A stretch of DNA of 64,000 nt from Agrobacterium tumefaciens (GCA_025559845.1 CP048470.1:982001-1046000); one strand, 5' to 3'. Counted from the stretch's first letter, positions 1 through 9,100 are shown. The notes: generated by a model from the sequence alone, not told the origin. Numbers and translations: made by a program.

Positions 1-926
1 CCAAAGCCCGCATCCGTCAGCGACTGACGCGCAGCCGCATCCACCTGCGAACAGGCAACACCATTTTTTGCTGCAGCAAAAGCCGCAGCCTGCGCATCGC
101 GTTCGGCGTTCCAGATGAAACGCTGGCGGCCGGTGGCCTGACCGAAGACATATGTGCGTGTGATATCAGAGCGATAGCCGTGCAGTATTCCGCCGAGATC
201 GACCAGAACCATATCGCCGTCATTCAGCGTCTGGGCATAAGGAACACCGTGCGGATAGGCAGTCGCCTCACCAAACTGAACAGCAACGAAAAGCGGCTTG
301 AGGCCAAGCGCGATGTGGGCAGCATTAACGAAGTCAGCGACTTCGGTGGTTGAAACACCGGCGCGCAGGTTCTCAAAAACGGCCTTTTGCACGCCGTAGC
401 TGGCGTCCATCGCGGTCTGGATGATGGCGATTTCCGCTGCAGACTTGATCTGCCGCTGCCTGACGATCATCGGCTGGGCTGAAATCACACGCCCTTCCAG
501 GCGCTGCATCAAGGCAGAAGCAAAAACGAAGGGCGTTGCCGGATCGATTGCGAGCAAGCTGCCGGGACAAACCAAAGCCTGAAAGCGGTCTGCCATCAGG
601 TCGAACGGGCTCTCGTCTTCTTCCCATACGGCAACGTTACCCGGAATACGGATCAGCGTTTGCAGCTTGGGCTCTTCGAAAGTCGGGCTGACGTAGGTCA
701 ATTCACCGTCAGCCGGCACCAGAGCACCATGAATTCGTTCAGACAATCCGAGCGACAGGCCAGTGTAATAGGTCAACGATGACGAAGCATCGAGCCAAAC
801 GGCCTTTACGTTGTTCTGGATCATTTGCATTTGCAGATTGCGGACGCGCAATCTCAATTCGTCTTCAGCGATCGGCGCAACCGCGACCGGCTGAAAGCGC
901 TTTAGCGCTTCTATAAAGTCTGCCAT
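1..926 (-). CDS. M24 family metallopeptidase (Xaa-Pro dipeptidase/creatinase-like), 3' end cut by window edge
   Basis: The frame is open from an ATG at 926, after the purine-rich GGGGAGA, to the left edge of the window, so the C-terminus is missing. The N-terminal part looks like a creatinase-type domain (WLDASSSLTYYTGLSLGLSE). It leads into the pita-bread metallopeptidase core, where LVDLGG followed by SDITRT supplies the two metal-binding aspartates of the M24 family. The expected role is a cytosolic, dimetal aminopeptidase or prolidase that cleaves Xaa-Pro dipeptides or a related amide. The later His and Glu ligands lie outside the window, so substrate class cannot be narrowed. It could equally be a creatinase or an ectoine-hydrolase relative. 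Confidence 0.85.
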   Translation of the reverse strand, partial: MADFIEALKRFQPVAVAPIAEDELRLRVRNLQMQMIQNNVKAVWLDASSSLTYYTGLSLGLSERIHGALVPADGELTYVSPTFEEPKLQTLIRIPGNVAVWEEDESPFDLMADRFQALVCPGSLLAIDPATPFVFASALMQRLEGRVISAQPMIVRQRQIKSAAEIAIIQTAMDASYGVQKAVFENLRAGVSTTEVADFVNAAHIALGLKPLFVAVQFGEATAYPHGVPYAQTLNDGDMVLVDLGGILHGYRSDITRTYVFGQATGRQRFIWNAERDAQAAAFAAAKNGVACSQVDAAARQSLTDAGF

Positions 927-1264
927 TCTCTCCCCGTCGCTTTTGGGCACACAAACACCAACGTGCTGGCAACCTCCCAAGCGTTCTTTTGCACATGCAT
1001 AACACACGCAATTGGCGAGGCAATGGGCCGGGAACACGGCCAGCCACAAAACTGTGCATATTTATCTAGACATAACGAAAACGTGATCGCCAGACTTCAA
1101 TCCAAATGAAAGCTCGCCTTGACGACACGACAAAAATCTCAACCCCAGCCGGCGCACTACCGAAGCCGGCAGGGACAGAGTGGCTGGAGCAACCACGACA
1201 GCAAAGAGCCGGATGACTTGAGATCGCCATCCAGGCCGTAACCAAGCAAGAATTTTGGAAAGCC
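927..1264. other. intergenic region without a recognised gene
   Basis: This stretch lies between the M24 peptidase start and the small RNA terminator. Short frames on both strands lack ribosome binding sites and have no recognisable protein character. It must hold the peptidase promoter, but I could not identify a convincing -35/-10 pair. Confidence 0.5.
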
Positions 1265-1392
1265 CTAAAAAGGAAAAAGCCTGCCGCGGGAGGAGGTGCG
1301 GCAGGCTTCAAACTTGATCGACGATTGGGAGGAGGAGTACCGTCGATCCACATCTAACGACGCTGGGAGGAGGAGTGCGCCGTTTCGATGAT
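1265..1392 (-). ncRNA. alphar14/NfeR1-like small RNA with three anti-Shine-Dalgarno stem-loops
   Basis: Read on the minus strand, this segment folds into three consecutive hairpins, each presenting a CCTCCTCCC-type loop. Hairpin 1 has arms at 1377-1384 and 1357-1364 with one G-U pair. Hairpin 2 has perfect 8-base arms at 1341-1348 and 1316-1323. Hairpin 3 has perfect 9-base arms at 1298-1306 and 1279-1287, followed by a T-rich tract, so it is also the intrinsic terminator. Size of about 120 nt, three-hairpin layout and anti-SD loops match the Hfq-independent alphar14/'cuckoo' RNAs of rhizobia (NfeR1 in Sinorhizobium). They are expected to repress mRNAs by masking GGAGG-type ribosome binding sites. 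No reading frame explains the structure. Confidence 0.85.
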
Positions 1393-1396
1393 TTAA

Positions 1397-1402
1397 ATAT
1401 AG
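1397..1402 (-). promoter_or_regulatory. putative -10 element of the small RNA promoter
   Basis: The minus strand reads CTATAT here, which is the usual rhizobial housekeeping -10 hexamer. It sits 6-8 bases ahead of the presumed RNA start near 1390-1392. A -35 element is not clear: TTGCTC lies about 21 bases upstream, which is long. Treat it as a likely but unproven promoter. Confidence 0.5.
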
Positions 1403-1512
1403 TCGAATTTGCGAATTTTAACAGAGCAACTCTCGCAATGCAGCAATGCATTTCTGCATGGCTGCAAAATCGCTGCACGGTTTTTCATCAACTACGTGGC
1501 GAACTGCGTCGC

Positions 1513-2262
1513 TCAGCTCTCGCGATAGACTTGAAAACCGGCAAAAGATTGATTGACCGGCATCAATTCGAGGCTGTTGATATTGATGTGCTTGGGCTGC
1601 GAGGCAACCCAGTGGATCGTATTGGCGATATCGTCCGCCGTGATCGGATTGACACCCTTGTAGAGATTGTCCGACGCTTCCTGATTGCCACCGGTACGCA
1701 CAAGCGTGAACTCGGTTTCACACATGCCCGGTTCGATTGACGTCACGCGGACACCCTTACCGTGCAGATCGGAACGCAACCCCAGGGAAAACTGCCGCAG
1801 GAATGCTTTGGTCCCGCCATAGACGTTGCCGCCAAGGTAGGGATATGTCGCGGCGACGGAGGCAAGATTGACCACCATTCCCCGGCGCTCGATCAGCGTC
1901 GGCAGCAGATGATGGGTAATGTTCAAAAGGCCGGTGATGTTGGTGTTCACCATGGTGTGCCAGTCTTTCAGCGGCACCTGGGGTGCCGGTGAAGTGCCGA
2001 GTGCCAGGCCGGCATTGTTAACGAGGACATCGATGTCGCGGAAATCTGCCGGCAAGCTGGCAACTGCTTTCTGCATGGCATCTTCATCGGTAATGTCGAA
2101 GACTGCACCGTAAAAATTGGCACCGAGTTCTTCCGACAGTGCCGAGAGCCGTTCTGCTCGACGACCGGTGCCGACAACTTTCCAGCCTTCTGCGATGAAG
2201 CGCCGCGCTGTGGCCTGTCCGAAGCCCGATGTCGCGCCCGTGATGAAAATGGTTCCGGTCAT
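1513..2262 (-). CDS. SDR family NAD(P)-dependent oxidoreductase, YdfG-like
   Basis: This is a 249-residue classical short-chain dehydrogenase/reductase. The Rossmann motif TGATSGFG is near residue 8, NNAG near 87, the catalytic serine in NLASVAA, and the YxxxK motif YGGTK near 150. Overall it resembles the YdfG group (3-hydroxy acid or L-allo-threonine dehydrogenase, also malonic semialdehyde reductase), a soluble NADP-dependent enzyme reducing a small oxo-acid. Its ATG overlaps the stop of the upstream deoxyribosyltransferase by 4 bases (ATGA), so the two are translationally coupled. Substrate is inferred from overall similarity only. Confidence 0.85.
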   Translation of the reverse strand: MTGTIFITGATSGFGQATARRFIAEGWKVVGTGRRAERLSALSEELGANFYGAVFDITDEDAMQKAVASLPADFRDIDVLVNNAGLALGTSPAPQVPLKDWHTMVNTNITGLLNITHHLLPTLIERRGMVVNLASVAATYPYLGGNVYGGTKAFLRQFSLGLRSDLHGKGVRVTSIEPGMCETEFTLVRTGGNQEASDNLYKGVNPITADDIANTIHWVASQPKHININSLELMPVNQSFAGFQVYRES

Positions 2263-2873
2263 GCAAGTGTCTCCGCTACATTCTTTCTGTCAGTATCGGG
2301 GGAATGAAGAAGCTTTTCCGCCGCGACTGCAAGACAGCGCTTGAAGGCTTCCACGTCCGTATACAATTCATCTTCCGGTGCCTGACCCACAATCACCACG
2401 CCGCCACGTCTCAAGATGCCGCCATGCAACATGAGGTTGTCCGCCATATCGAAATTCTCGATCGAAAACCCGTCCGGTCCACGAAAGCGGCCGGTTTCGT
2501 CCTGGCTCGCAACGCCGCCGTAATAAGCCGTGATGCGGCTGAAGTGACTGTCAGCGACATTCGTGTAGGCGAAGACCGGCTTTCCGAGAGCGCACATAAA
2601 GCCAAGTTCGTAGCTGGTTCCGGTATCGGCGGCGATGCCTCGAAACGGGGTCAGGTTGGCGATAACGGCATCGGCCTCAAGCATCATCTGCTCGTCGACA
2701 TCGTTGATGTTGCAGCCATGCTGGATTTTCGTATCGGCAGGCGGAATCTGCAGATCCCCCGGCGAAAGTGGGATAAAACCTGCTTCCCGCGCGAGCGCGG
2801 CTTTGAGGTCGAGCATTTCACGGGCATTCGGCAGAAAGACTTCAGGCCCAGCAAGATAGATTTTTTTTGTCAT
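2259..2873 (-). CDS. nucleoside 2-deoxyribosyltransferase family protein
   Basis: The 204-residue product starts MTKKIYLAGPEVF, the usual N-terminal beta strand of this family. It carries the motif region ADAVIANLTPFRG, and GTSYELG with the expected catalytic glutamate. Family members transfer 2-deoxyribose between bases in nucleotide salvage, or hydrolyse nucleotide N-glycosidic bonds. I chose the ATG at 2873 because the family begins there. An in-frame ATG at 2885 is possible, and neither has a good Shine-Dalgarno. It is the first gene of a two-gene operon with the SDR enzyme and is divergent from ribonuclease D. Confidence 0.85.
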   Translation of the reverse strand: MTKKIYLAGPEVFLPNAREMLDLKAALAREAGFIPLSPGDLQIPPADTKIQHGCNINDVDEQMMLEADAVIANLTPFRGIAADTGTSYELGFMCALGKPVFAYTNVADSHFSRITAYYGGVASQDETGRFRGPDGFSIENFDMADNLMLHGGILRRGGVVIVGQAPEDELYTDVEAFKRCLAVAAEKLLHSPDTDRKNVAETLA

Positions 2874-3034
2874 CGAAAATTTCATAGGTTTGAAAAGGAA
2901 AGTGGCGGAGCCTAACCCGCGAAGGTTGCCAAAGGCAAGCATCCGGCACACGTGCGCGAATGATAAAACGGTATCGCCTTTGAGCCCTTTCGGTTATAGC
3001 CGGTACAGCAAACACGATATCTCTGGAGAAGCTA

Positions 3035-3661
3035 ATGCCTGCGCCCATCCGTTATCACGAAGGCGATATTTCAGAAGCGGATGCCGCCCGTTACATCGGC
3101 GCAATCGCTGTTGATACGGAAACACTTGGGCTCGTACCGCGCCGCGATCGTCTTTGTGTCGTGCAGCTCTCGCCCGGAGACGGCACGGCGGATATCATCC
3201 GTATCGCGGCTGGACAGACGGAAGCTCCCAACCTCGTCGCCATGCTTGCCGATCCATCTCGGCAGAAGATCTTCCATTATGGCCGCTTCGATATTGCCGT
3301 GCTTTTCCATAGCTTTGGCGTTACCACCGAGTCGGTCTTCTGCACGAAGATCGCGTCCCGCCTTGCTCGTACCTATACCGATCGGCATGGTCTGAAAGAC
3401 AATTTGAAAGAGATGCTCGAAGTCGACATCTCCAAGGCACAACAATCATCGGACTGGGCAGCAGAAAGGCTTTCTCCCGCGCAGCTTGAATACGCCGCTT
3501 CGGACGTGCTCTATCTGCACGCGTTGCGTGACAAGCTTACACAACGCCTTGTGCGTGATGGCCGCATCGAGCACGCAACGGCCTGCTTCGCGTTTTTGCC
3601 GACCCGCGCCAAACTCGACCTTCTCGGATGGGAAGACACCGACATTTTCGCCCACAGTTGA
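3035..3661 (+). CDS. rnd: ribonuclease D, short form
   Basis: This 208-residue 3'-5' exonuclease of the DEDDy superfamily shows Exo I (VDTETLG, residues about 28-34), Exo II (HYGRFDIAVL) and Exo III (YAASDVLYL), giving the two-metal active site and the tyrosine. It would trim the 3' ends of tRNA precursors and other small RNAs. The C-terminal HRDC domains of E. coli RNase D are absent, as is usual for alphaproteobacterial forms of about 205 residues. The start is supported by GGAGA seven bases before the ATG. It is divergent from the deoxyribosyltransferase gene across about 160 bases. Confidence 0.9.
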   Translation: MPAPIRYHEGDISEADAARYIGAIAVDTETLGLVPRRDRLCVVQLSPGDGTADIIRIAAGQTEAPNLVAMLADPSRQKIFHYGRFDIAVLFHSFGVTTESVFCTKIASRLARTYTDRHGLKDNLKEMLEVDISKAQQSSDWAAERLSPAQLEYAASDVLYLHALRDKLTQRLVRDGRIEHATACFAFLPTRAKLDLLGWEDTDIFAHS

Positions 3662-3742
3662 TGAAGGCACACCTTAACGCCCGGTTTACCGCAATGGTCT
3701 AATCTCGGTCGCAACTTTACGTAGCGGCCGGAATTCATCGCG

Positions 3743-4984
3743 ATGATTACCCCTCTTCAGCAGGCAACCGGGATCGGTGTCAGCGATCTCATGCGCTCCA
3801 TGATCGAGACGATCGAGGACCGCCAGCGGGAAGAGCAGGAAAAAGCAAAAGGCACGAAGAAAGACGACACGGTCAGGGCCACACAACCGCAGCCGGACCA
3901 ATCGCACCGTGCCGCCAACGAAAAGATCAGCTCCTATCTTTTCGGCGCCATGCGAGCCGATCCAGATGCCTTCGCCTCTTTGATGGCCCGGTTTTCCTCA
4001 GCTCTTGGCGTGACGCAGGAGAGCGACGAGACGAACCGCGCCTTCGCACAGAGGCTGAACGACGCCCTTGTTCTGACCGACAGCTTTGCGAAACGTGATT
4101 CACAGGGGAACGCCATCAAGATTTCCCTGACGTCGTTCGGTGTTTCCGAAGCTCAGGTTATCGATGTCATGAATGGCGCGGTGACCAGCGAAACAGACCC
4201 TATGGCTTCGCTCGCAGCACGCATTGCCAAAGGTGCAGGCCTTACCGGCCAGGAAGACGATTTTGGCGACCAGATGACAAAGGCCATCATGGCAGCCAGG
4301 GCAACTTTGCCCAAGAGCACCGATGACCTCGAAGAATCAACCGGCCTTAAAGCCCTTGGCATGAGCGCGAACGCAATGATTGCGGCCATCGCCAATCCCT
4401 GGGGAGACGAAGCGCGCGCTTTGAAAGACGCGCTCGATAGACAGGCCCAAAGCAATGGCCTTACCAGCCGCGAAACCTTGAAGGTCATTCAGCGCCTCGA
4501 AGATGTTGCCGACCCAAAAACCAGGGAAGTGCTGCAAGCCGAACGGGGCAGTAATCGCATCGGCGAAGTCAATGATGCGGAGGTCGCCGCCGAGCGGGAA
4601 GCCGACATCAAGACCCTTGATGCCAGCGGGAAGCTGGACGAGGTGCAGAAACTTCAGGATGCGGTGAAAGAACAGAACGAAACGGCGAAGGATGAAAATC
4701 CTGTCGAGACACAGCAGACCGGCGCTGCCAATACTGACGGCGAACTGGCGATGATTTCCATCCTGTCAGCCGTATCGAACGTCAGCGATGCCAATAAGCC
4801 TGCAGATGGCGAGGTGGATGATGCTCCAGCCGAAATCTCGGCCTCGACAGCAGCCGGCCAAGCTGACGAGACGGAACAGTTGCTCGACGCACAGGCGGTT
4901 ATTACCGAAAGCCAAAAAAATATTCTGCCGATATCCATCGATGAAGATGGCCTCTATGAACTGTTGCGGAGGAAAGCCGCCTGA
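3743..4984 (+). CDS. uncharacterised acidic helical protein with two copies of a shared domain
   Basis: I do not recognise a named family in this 413-residue, acidic, Ala/Asp/Glu-rich protein with no signal peptide or membrane segment. Residues about 85-165 and about 165-240 look like two diverged copies of one helical unit. Each has an acidic stretch, a helix (AFAQRLNDAL; QMTKAIMAARATLP), then an L-x-x-hG-h-S block (SLTSFGVSEAQVI; GLKALGMSANAMI) and a Leu/Ala helix. The same unit occurs once in the gene at 5584. The tail is low-complexity, but the last residues, DEDGLYELLRR, echo the end of the next gene. It heads a three-gene same-strand cluster; no Shine-Dalgarno is obvious. Confidence 0.7.
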   Translation: MITPLQQATGIGVSDLMRSMIETIEDRQREEQEKAKGTKKDDTVRATQPQPDQSHRAANEKISSYLFGAMRADPDAFASLMARFSSALGVTQESDETNRAFAQRLNDALVLTDSFAKRDSQGNAIKISLTSFGVSEAQVIDVMNGAVTSETDPMASLAARIAKGAGLTGQEDDFGDQMTKAIMAARATLPKSTDDLEESTGLKALGMSANAMIAAIANPWGDEARALKDALDRQAQSNGLTSRETLKVIQRLEDVADPKTREVLQAERGSNRIGEVNDAEVAAEREADIKTLDASGKLDEVQKLQDAVKEQNETAKDENPVETQQTGAANTDGELAMISILSAVSNVSDANKPADGEVDDAPAEISASTAAGQADETEQLLDAQAVITESQKNILPISIDEDGLYELLRRKAA

Positions 4985-5032
4985 CGGCACTTTGCCCGTG
5001 ACATTTGAGCGAAACATGATGTGAGTTCAACA

Positions 5033-5341
5033 ATGTCCCATACGCCCGGGGTATCCGGTGACGAAGGCCATGAGGCCGAAGAGAATACTGCAAGCGCCCT
5101 CCTCTCCCTGGCCGCGCCATCTTTGGCGCCGAACGACGATATGTTGACCGGAGAGGACCACCAAACCAGGACAACCGAAATGGCGTCTTTGCGGCCCGAA
5201 AGAAGCTTTCCCAAAGCAAGCTGGCTGGATGCGCTACCCTCACAAGTGACAGAGATCAATGGCTTTGAGCCAGATCGGATTTCGTCGGTCAACTCGGATG
5301 ACAATGGCCTCTACCGCATGTTTATCGGCATTTCTCCGTAA
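5033..5341 (+). CDS. uncharacterised small acidic protein
   Basis: This 102-residue hydrophilic protein has no recognised family. I take the ATG at 5033 (MSHTPGV); a start four codons earlier is possible. The body looks disordered. The C-terminus DDNGLYRMFIG closely parallels DEDGLYELLRR at the end of the preceding protein, which argues that both are real and related. It lies 48 bases after that gene on the same strand and about 240 bases before the third member of the group. Coding status rests on the shared tail and codon character. Confidence 0.55.
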   Translation: MSHTPGVSGDEGHEAEENTASALLSLAAPSLAPNDDMLTGEDHQTRTTEMASLRPERSFPKASWLDALPSQVTEINGFEPDRISSVNSDDNGLYRMFIGISP

Positions 5342-5583
5342 ACACCTGCTGAGATTGGATGGTTAGCTAAATCTTAACCTAGACGACGCAGTCTGGAGTT
5401 TGATGATTCTGTGTGCTGCAAGGCAACGGGCATTTTTCAACGTTGCGCACACAACGCTCCCGCATGAGCGGGCGAGATGACACCTGTGCATCACCGTCGC
5501 GACACTTGTGAACTCTGGCCATACCGCCAGCGCGTACTCCTCTGAATGATCAGCGGCGGTTATCGATACGAACGGAGCGCACC

Positions 5584-7149
5584 ATGTTACCGCCTGTACC
5601 GAAAGTGCCTGCAGCAGATGCCTCGTATAATTCGACGACCTTGTCGGCCGGAAAAACGCAACCGGTCGTACGCTCTTTGGTCTCGACCACCCCTGTCGGC
5701 GATGAAAGCGGTGGCAGCCTCTTTGCCAAGACGACGATTGCGTCACTTGCCAGTGAATATCAGCTCTCTCGCAGTACCTTCATTCTGTCGGAAACTCTCG
5801 GCAAACTGATGAACCTTCCACGCAAGGATGGTGAGGCAATCGAAACCTATGTGGCACGCCTGACGGAAACTCTGCGCGCATTGCCTCCAGCCCAACGCGC
5901 AGCGCTTGAACAGCAGGTCAGTAAAGCGCTTCAGGGACTTACCCTCTCCATGCTGGCGGAGATTCTCAAAAATCCAGCCGGCCCGGATGCCGCCCGCCTG
6001 GCCCTGCTCATTGAAATGTCGCGCTACAAGGGCCTGGATCTCGCCGCAAAGGCGGTCGTCACCTCTTATCAGCAAAATAACAGGATCGACCAACCAGCTT
6101 CGCAGCCGCAACCGCCACGGATGCCAGATGCGGCAAGGCCCTCTCAAAGCGAGCAGTCAGGCAACGGTCCAGTGACCAGTCAGCCCGCGGCAAGCAGCCC
6201 GGTAAGCAGCCCGGCAAACCGCCTCGTCGCACAGGTCCTCAACCAATTCACACAACTTGCCGCTCCGATGAAGGAAGCGATCGTTGCGCGAATGGCCGCT
6301 GCGCCGGACTTGCCGTTAGTAATTGAGGCTCAGGAAGCAGACGGTCTCGAACAGCAGCCGCAATCTGGAAAAGCGGCTGCAGCAGCCGAAGTTGCAATAA
6401 GATCAGATCGGCAGCAGACACCGGCGGACGGTGTCAAAGCGGCTGCCGCACATCTGCGCCCCGACGACATCGCGAAAACGGAAACTCGGCAAACCCCGTC
6501 CCACACGCAGGCTCATGAGGCAGCAACACGGCAGCGTGTCGAAATTCGAAATGCGCTGAACGCCCTTCCAAACCAGATCGCACTCCCGATCAAGGAAACG
6601 GAAAGCTTGCTGTTCGCGGCACTGACCGGCAAGACGCTCATCGCATCGGCCGGCAACGAACAGCCCTTACCGGCTCCTCCCTCAAACGTCTTGGAACCGG
6701 CGGTAGAGCAATCCGGCGAAAAGCCCAAAGCTACGACACTCGCAGCGCAACAGCCAACAACAGAGCCAGAAACGCCGGCGCAACATTCTCATGCTCAGGT
6801 GGCAGCCAAAGCGGCGGCGGAGCTCGACGGCAAGGCCGCCTTTCTCGAACAGGCAGCTTCCCAACCGTTTGTTGCCTCTCTACTGGCAAAAGAGGGAACA
6901 CCCCTGCCCTTCGTTTCCTACCCATTGGCAAAAGACGAGCCGGAATCGGAGACCCCGCATCGCGGCCACGGGCCTTTCTCGGAGGGCGAGGCGGAAGATG
7001 AACCACCGGGCCAGGGGACCGAGGATGATCTCGAAGAGCGCGCTGCGGCAAATGACGAAATGCAAGCGGCTCCCGAAGACGATGATTCCGGCGGAGTGCG
7101 CGACGAGACTGCCGAGGCCTACTATCTACGCATGGGCGGCATTGTATGA
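5584..7149 (+). CDS. uncharacterised Ala/Gln/Pro-rich protein, related to the protein at 3743
   Basis: The 521-residue product has an ordered N-terminal part (about residues 50-155) that can be aligned by eye with the repeats of the protein at 3743: ETYVARLTETLRALP, then LQGLTLSMLAEIL, then NPAGPDAARL. The rest is a long, low-complexity Ala/Gln/Pro/Glu-rich region ending in an acidic segment and the tail AYYLRMGGIV. No signal peptide or membrane segment is seen. The composition resembles spacer proteins such as FliK, but there is no hook-length domain and no flagellar neighbour, so I do not assign that. GGAG lies upstream of the ATG. Confidence 0.7.
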   Translation: MLPPVPKVPAADASYNSTTLSAGKTQPVVRSLVSTTPVGDESGGSLFAKTTIASLASEYQLSRSTFILSETLGKLMNLPRKDGEAIETYVARLTETLRALPPAQRAALEQQVSKALQGLTLSMLAEILKNPAGPDAARLALLIEMSRYKGLDLAAKAVVTSYQQNNRIDQPASQPQPPRMPDAARPSQSEQSGNGPVTSQPAASSPVSSPANRLVAQVLNQFTQLAAPMKEAIVARMAAAPDLPLVIEAQEADGLEQQPQSGKAAAAAEVAIRSDRQQTPADGVKAAAAHLRPDDIAKTETRQTPSHTQAHEAATRQRVEIRNALNALPNQIALPIKETESLLFAALTGKTLIASAGNEQPLPAPPSNVLEPAVEQSGEKPKATTLAAQQPTTEPETPAQHSHAQVAAKAAAELDGKAAFLEQAASQPFVASLLAKEGTPLPFVSYPLAKDEPESETPHRGHGPFSEGEAEDEPPGQGTEDDLEERAAANDEMQAAPEDDDSGGVRDETAEAYYLRMGGIV

Positions 7150-7183
7150 ACTGGTTTTGAACCTGAAAATCGACCCAACAAAA

Positions 7184-7209
7184 AACCCGCCGGATTGCTC
7201 CGGCGGGTT
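7184..7209. terminator. bidirectional intrinsic terminator, mainly of rpsA
   Basis: A perfect 8-bp GC stem (7186-7193 with 7200-7207), extended by two A-T pairs, has a six-base loop. On the minus strand it runs into a six-T tract, ideal for ending rpsA, whose stop is at 7233. On the plus strand the tail is only moderately T-rich, so it may also close the gene ending at 7149. Confidence 0.85.
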
Positions 7210-7232
7210 CTTCATTTCAAGCGGTATGACGA

Positions 7233-8933
7233 TTATTCGCCGCGGTTCTTCAGAGCCGCGCCGAGGATGTCGCCGAGCGAAGCGCCCGAATCGGACGAAC
7301 CGAACTGAGCAACGGCTTCCTTCTCTTCCGCGATTTCCAGAGCCTTGATCGAAAGCATGACCTTGCGGTCTTTCTTCGAGAAGTTGACAACGCGAGCGTC
7401 GACAACCTGGCCAACGGAGAAGCGCTCAGGGCGCTGCTCGTCACGGTCACGGGAAAGGTCAGCGCGACGGATGAACGAGGTGAGGTCTTCGTGGTTTACG
7501 AGCTTCACTTCGATGCCGCCATCGTTGACGCCGATGACTTCAGCGGAAACAACTGCGTTCTTGCGCAGGTCGCCGGTAGCCGCGGCTTCGCCGACAGCAT
7601 CCTTGCCGAGCTGCTTGATGCCGAGCGAGATACGCTCCTTCTCGACGTCAACGTCCAGAACGACAGCCTTGACGACGTCACCCTTGTTGAACTCTTCGAT
7701 GACCTGTTCGCCCGGACGGTTCCAGTCCAGATCGGACAGGTGAACCATGCCGTCGACATCGCCTTCGAGGCCAATGAACAGGCCGAATTCGGTCTTGTTC
7801 TTGACTTCGCCTTCAACTTCAGTGCCGGCCGGATGGCTGTAGGCAAATGCCTGCCACGGGTTTTCCAGCGTCTGCTTCAGGCCAAGCGAGATACGGCGCT
7901 TGGACGGATCGACTTCGAGAACAACAACGTCAACTTCCTGGCTCGTGGACAGGATCTTGCCGGGATGTACGTTCTTCTTGGTCCAGGACATTTCGGAAAT
8001 GTGGATCAGACCTTCGATGCCCGGCTCCAGCTCAACGAATGCACCGTAATCAGTGATGTTCGTGACGGTACCGGAGATCTTCTTGCCAACCGGGTACTTG
8101 GCGGAGATGCCATCCCACGGATCGGACTCGAGCTGCTTCATGCCGAGCGAGATACGGTGGGTTTCCTGGTTGATGCGGATGATCTGAACCTTGACCTGCT
8201 GGCCAATGTTGAGGATTTCCGAAGGATGGTTGACGCGGCGCCATGCCATGTCGGTGACGTGCAGCAGGCCGTCGATGCCGCCGAGGTCAACGAACGCACC
8301 GTAATCGGTGATGTTCTTGACGACGCCGTCAACAACCTGGCCTTCTTCGAGGTTCTGAACGATTTCAGAACGCTGCTCAGCACGGGACTCTTCGAGAACC
8401 GTACGGCGCGAAACAACGATGTTGCCGCGGCGCTTGTCCATCTTGAGGATTTCGAAGGGCTGCGGGTTGTGCATCAGCGGGGTTACGTCGCGGATAGGAC
8501 GAATGTCGACCTGCGAACGCGGAAGGAAGGCAACAGCGCCATCCAGATCGACGGTGAAACCACCCTTGACCTGGTTGAAGATAACGCCTTCGACGCGCTC
8601 GCCAGCTTCGAACTTGGCTTCGAGCTTGACCCAGCTCTCTTCGCGGCGAGCCTTCTCGCGCGACAGAACGGCTTCGCCGAGAGCGTTTTCGATACGCTCA
8701 ACGTAAACTTCGACTTCGTCGCCGACCTTCAGCGTGCCGTCCTTGGACTTCGCACCGAATTCCTTCAACGGAACGCGGCCTTCGACCTTGAGGCCGACGT
8801 CGACGATAGCAACGTCCTTCTCGATTGCCGTTACGATACCTTTGGCAACATAGCCTTCGGCGAGATCGTTAGAGGCAAAGGATTCTTCGAGGAGGGCTGC
8901 GAAATCCTCGCGCGTGGGGGTAGATACTGACAT
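7233..8933 (-). CDS. rpsA: 30S ribosomal protein S1
   Basis: The 566-residue protein carries repeated S1 (OB-fold) RNA-binding domains, seen from recurrent units such as ITDYGAFVDLGGIDGLLH and ITDYGAFVELEPGIEGLIH. Six repeats fit the length. S1 tethers mRNAs to the 30S subunit for initiation. The start is the ATG at 8933 (MSVSTPTRED), preceded by AGGAGA; a longer frame to 9008 lacks protein character. It follows cmk on the same strand by 167 bases, the conserved cmk-rpsA pairing, and ends at a strong terminator. Confidence 0.97.
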   Translation of the reverse strand: MSVSTPTREDFAALLEESFASNDLAEGYVAKGIVTAIEKDVAIVDVGLKVEGRVPLKEFGAKSKDGTLKVGDEVEVYVERIENALGEAVLSREKARREESWVKLEAKFEAGERVEGVIFNQVKGGFTVDLDGAVAFLPRSQVDIRPIRDVTPLMHNPQPFEILKMDKRRGNIVVSRRTVLEESRAEQRSEIVQNLEEGQVVDGVVKNITDYGAFVDLGGIDGLLHVTDMAWRRVNHPSEILNIGQQVKVQIIRINQETHRISLGMKQLESDPWDGISAKYPVGKKISGTVTNITDYGAFVELEPGIEGLIHISEMSWTKKNVHPGKILSTSQEVDVVVLEVDPSKRRISLGLKQTLENPWQAFAYSHPAGTEVEGEVKNKTEFGLFIGLEGDVDGMVHLSDLDWNRPGEQVIEEFNKGDVVKAVVLDVDVEKERISLGIKQLGKDAVGEAAATGDLRKNAVVSAEVIGVNDGGIEVKLVNHEDLTSFIRRADLSRDRDEQRPERFSVGQVVDARVVNFSKKDRKVMLSIKALEIAEEKEAVAQFGSSDSGASLGDILGAALKNRGE

Positions 8934-9100
8934 GAAATCTCCTGAGTGCATCCGATTTAACGGATACAGAAGCGCCGGTGGGCTAGTGTTGATAATACCC
9001 GAACCCATGCCCGCCTTATCAAAAGGCTTTCCGGCGCGAGGACATGTCTTCGGGCAATTCCGGTATGAACGCGAAACGAACGATGCGGTTCGCGAGGAAT

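Noticed and set aside
1066..1353. 95-codon minus-strand frame overlapping the small RNA
   Set aside because: The hairpin and anti-SD pattern explains the sequence; the frame has no ribosome binding site and unnatural composition.
7491..8930. 479-codon frame on the plus strand
   Set aside because: It is exactly opposite rpsA, whose S1 repeats are unmistakable, so it is a shadow frame of a highly biased gene.
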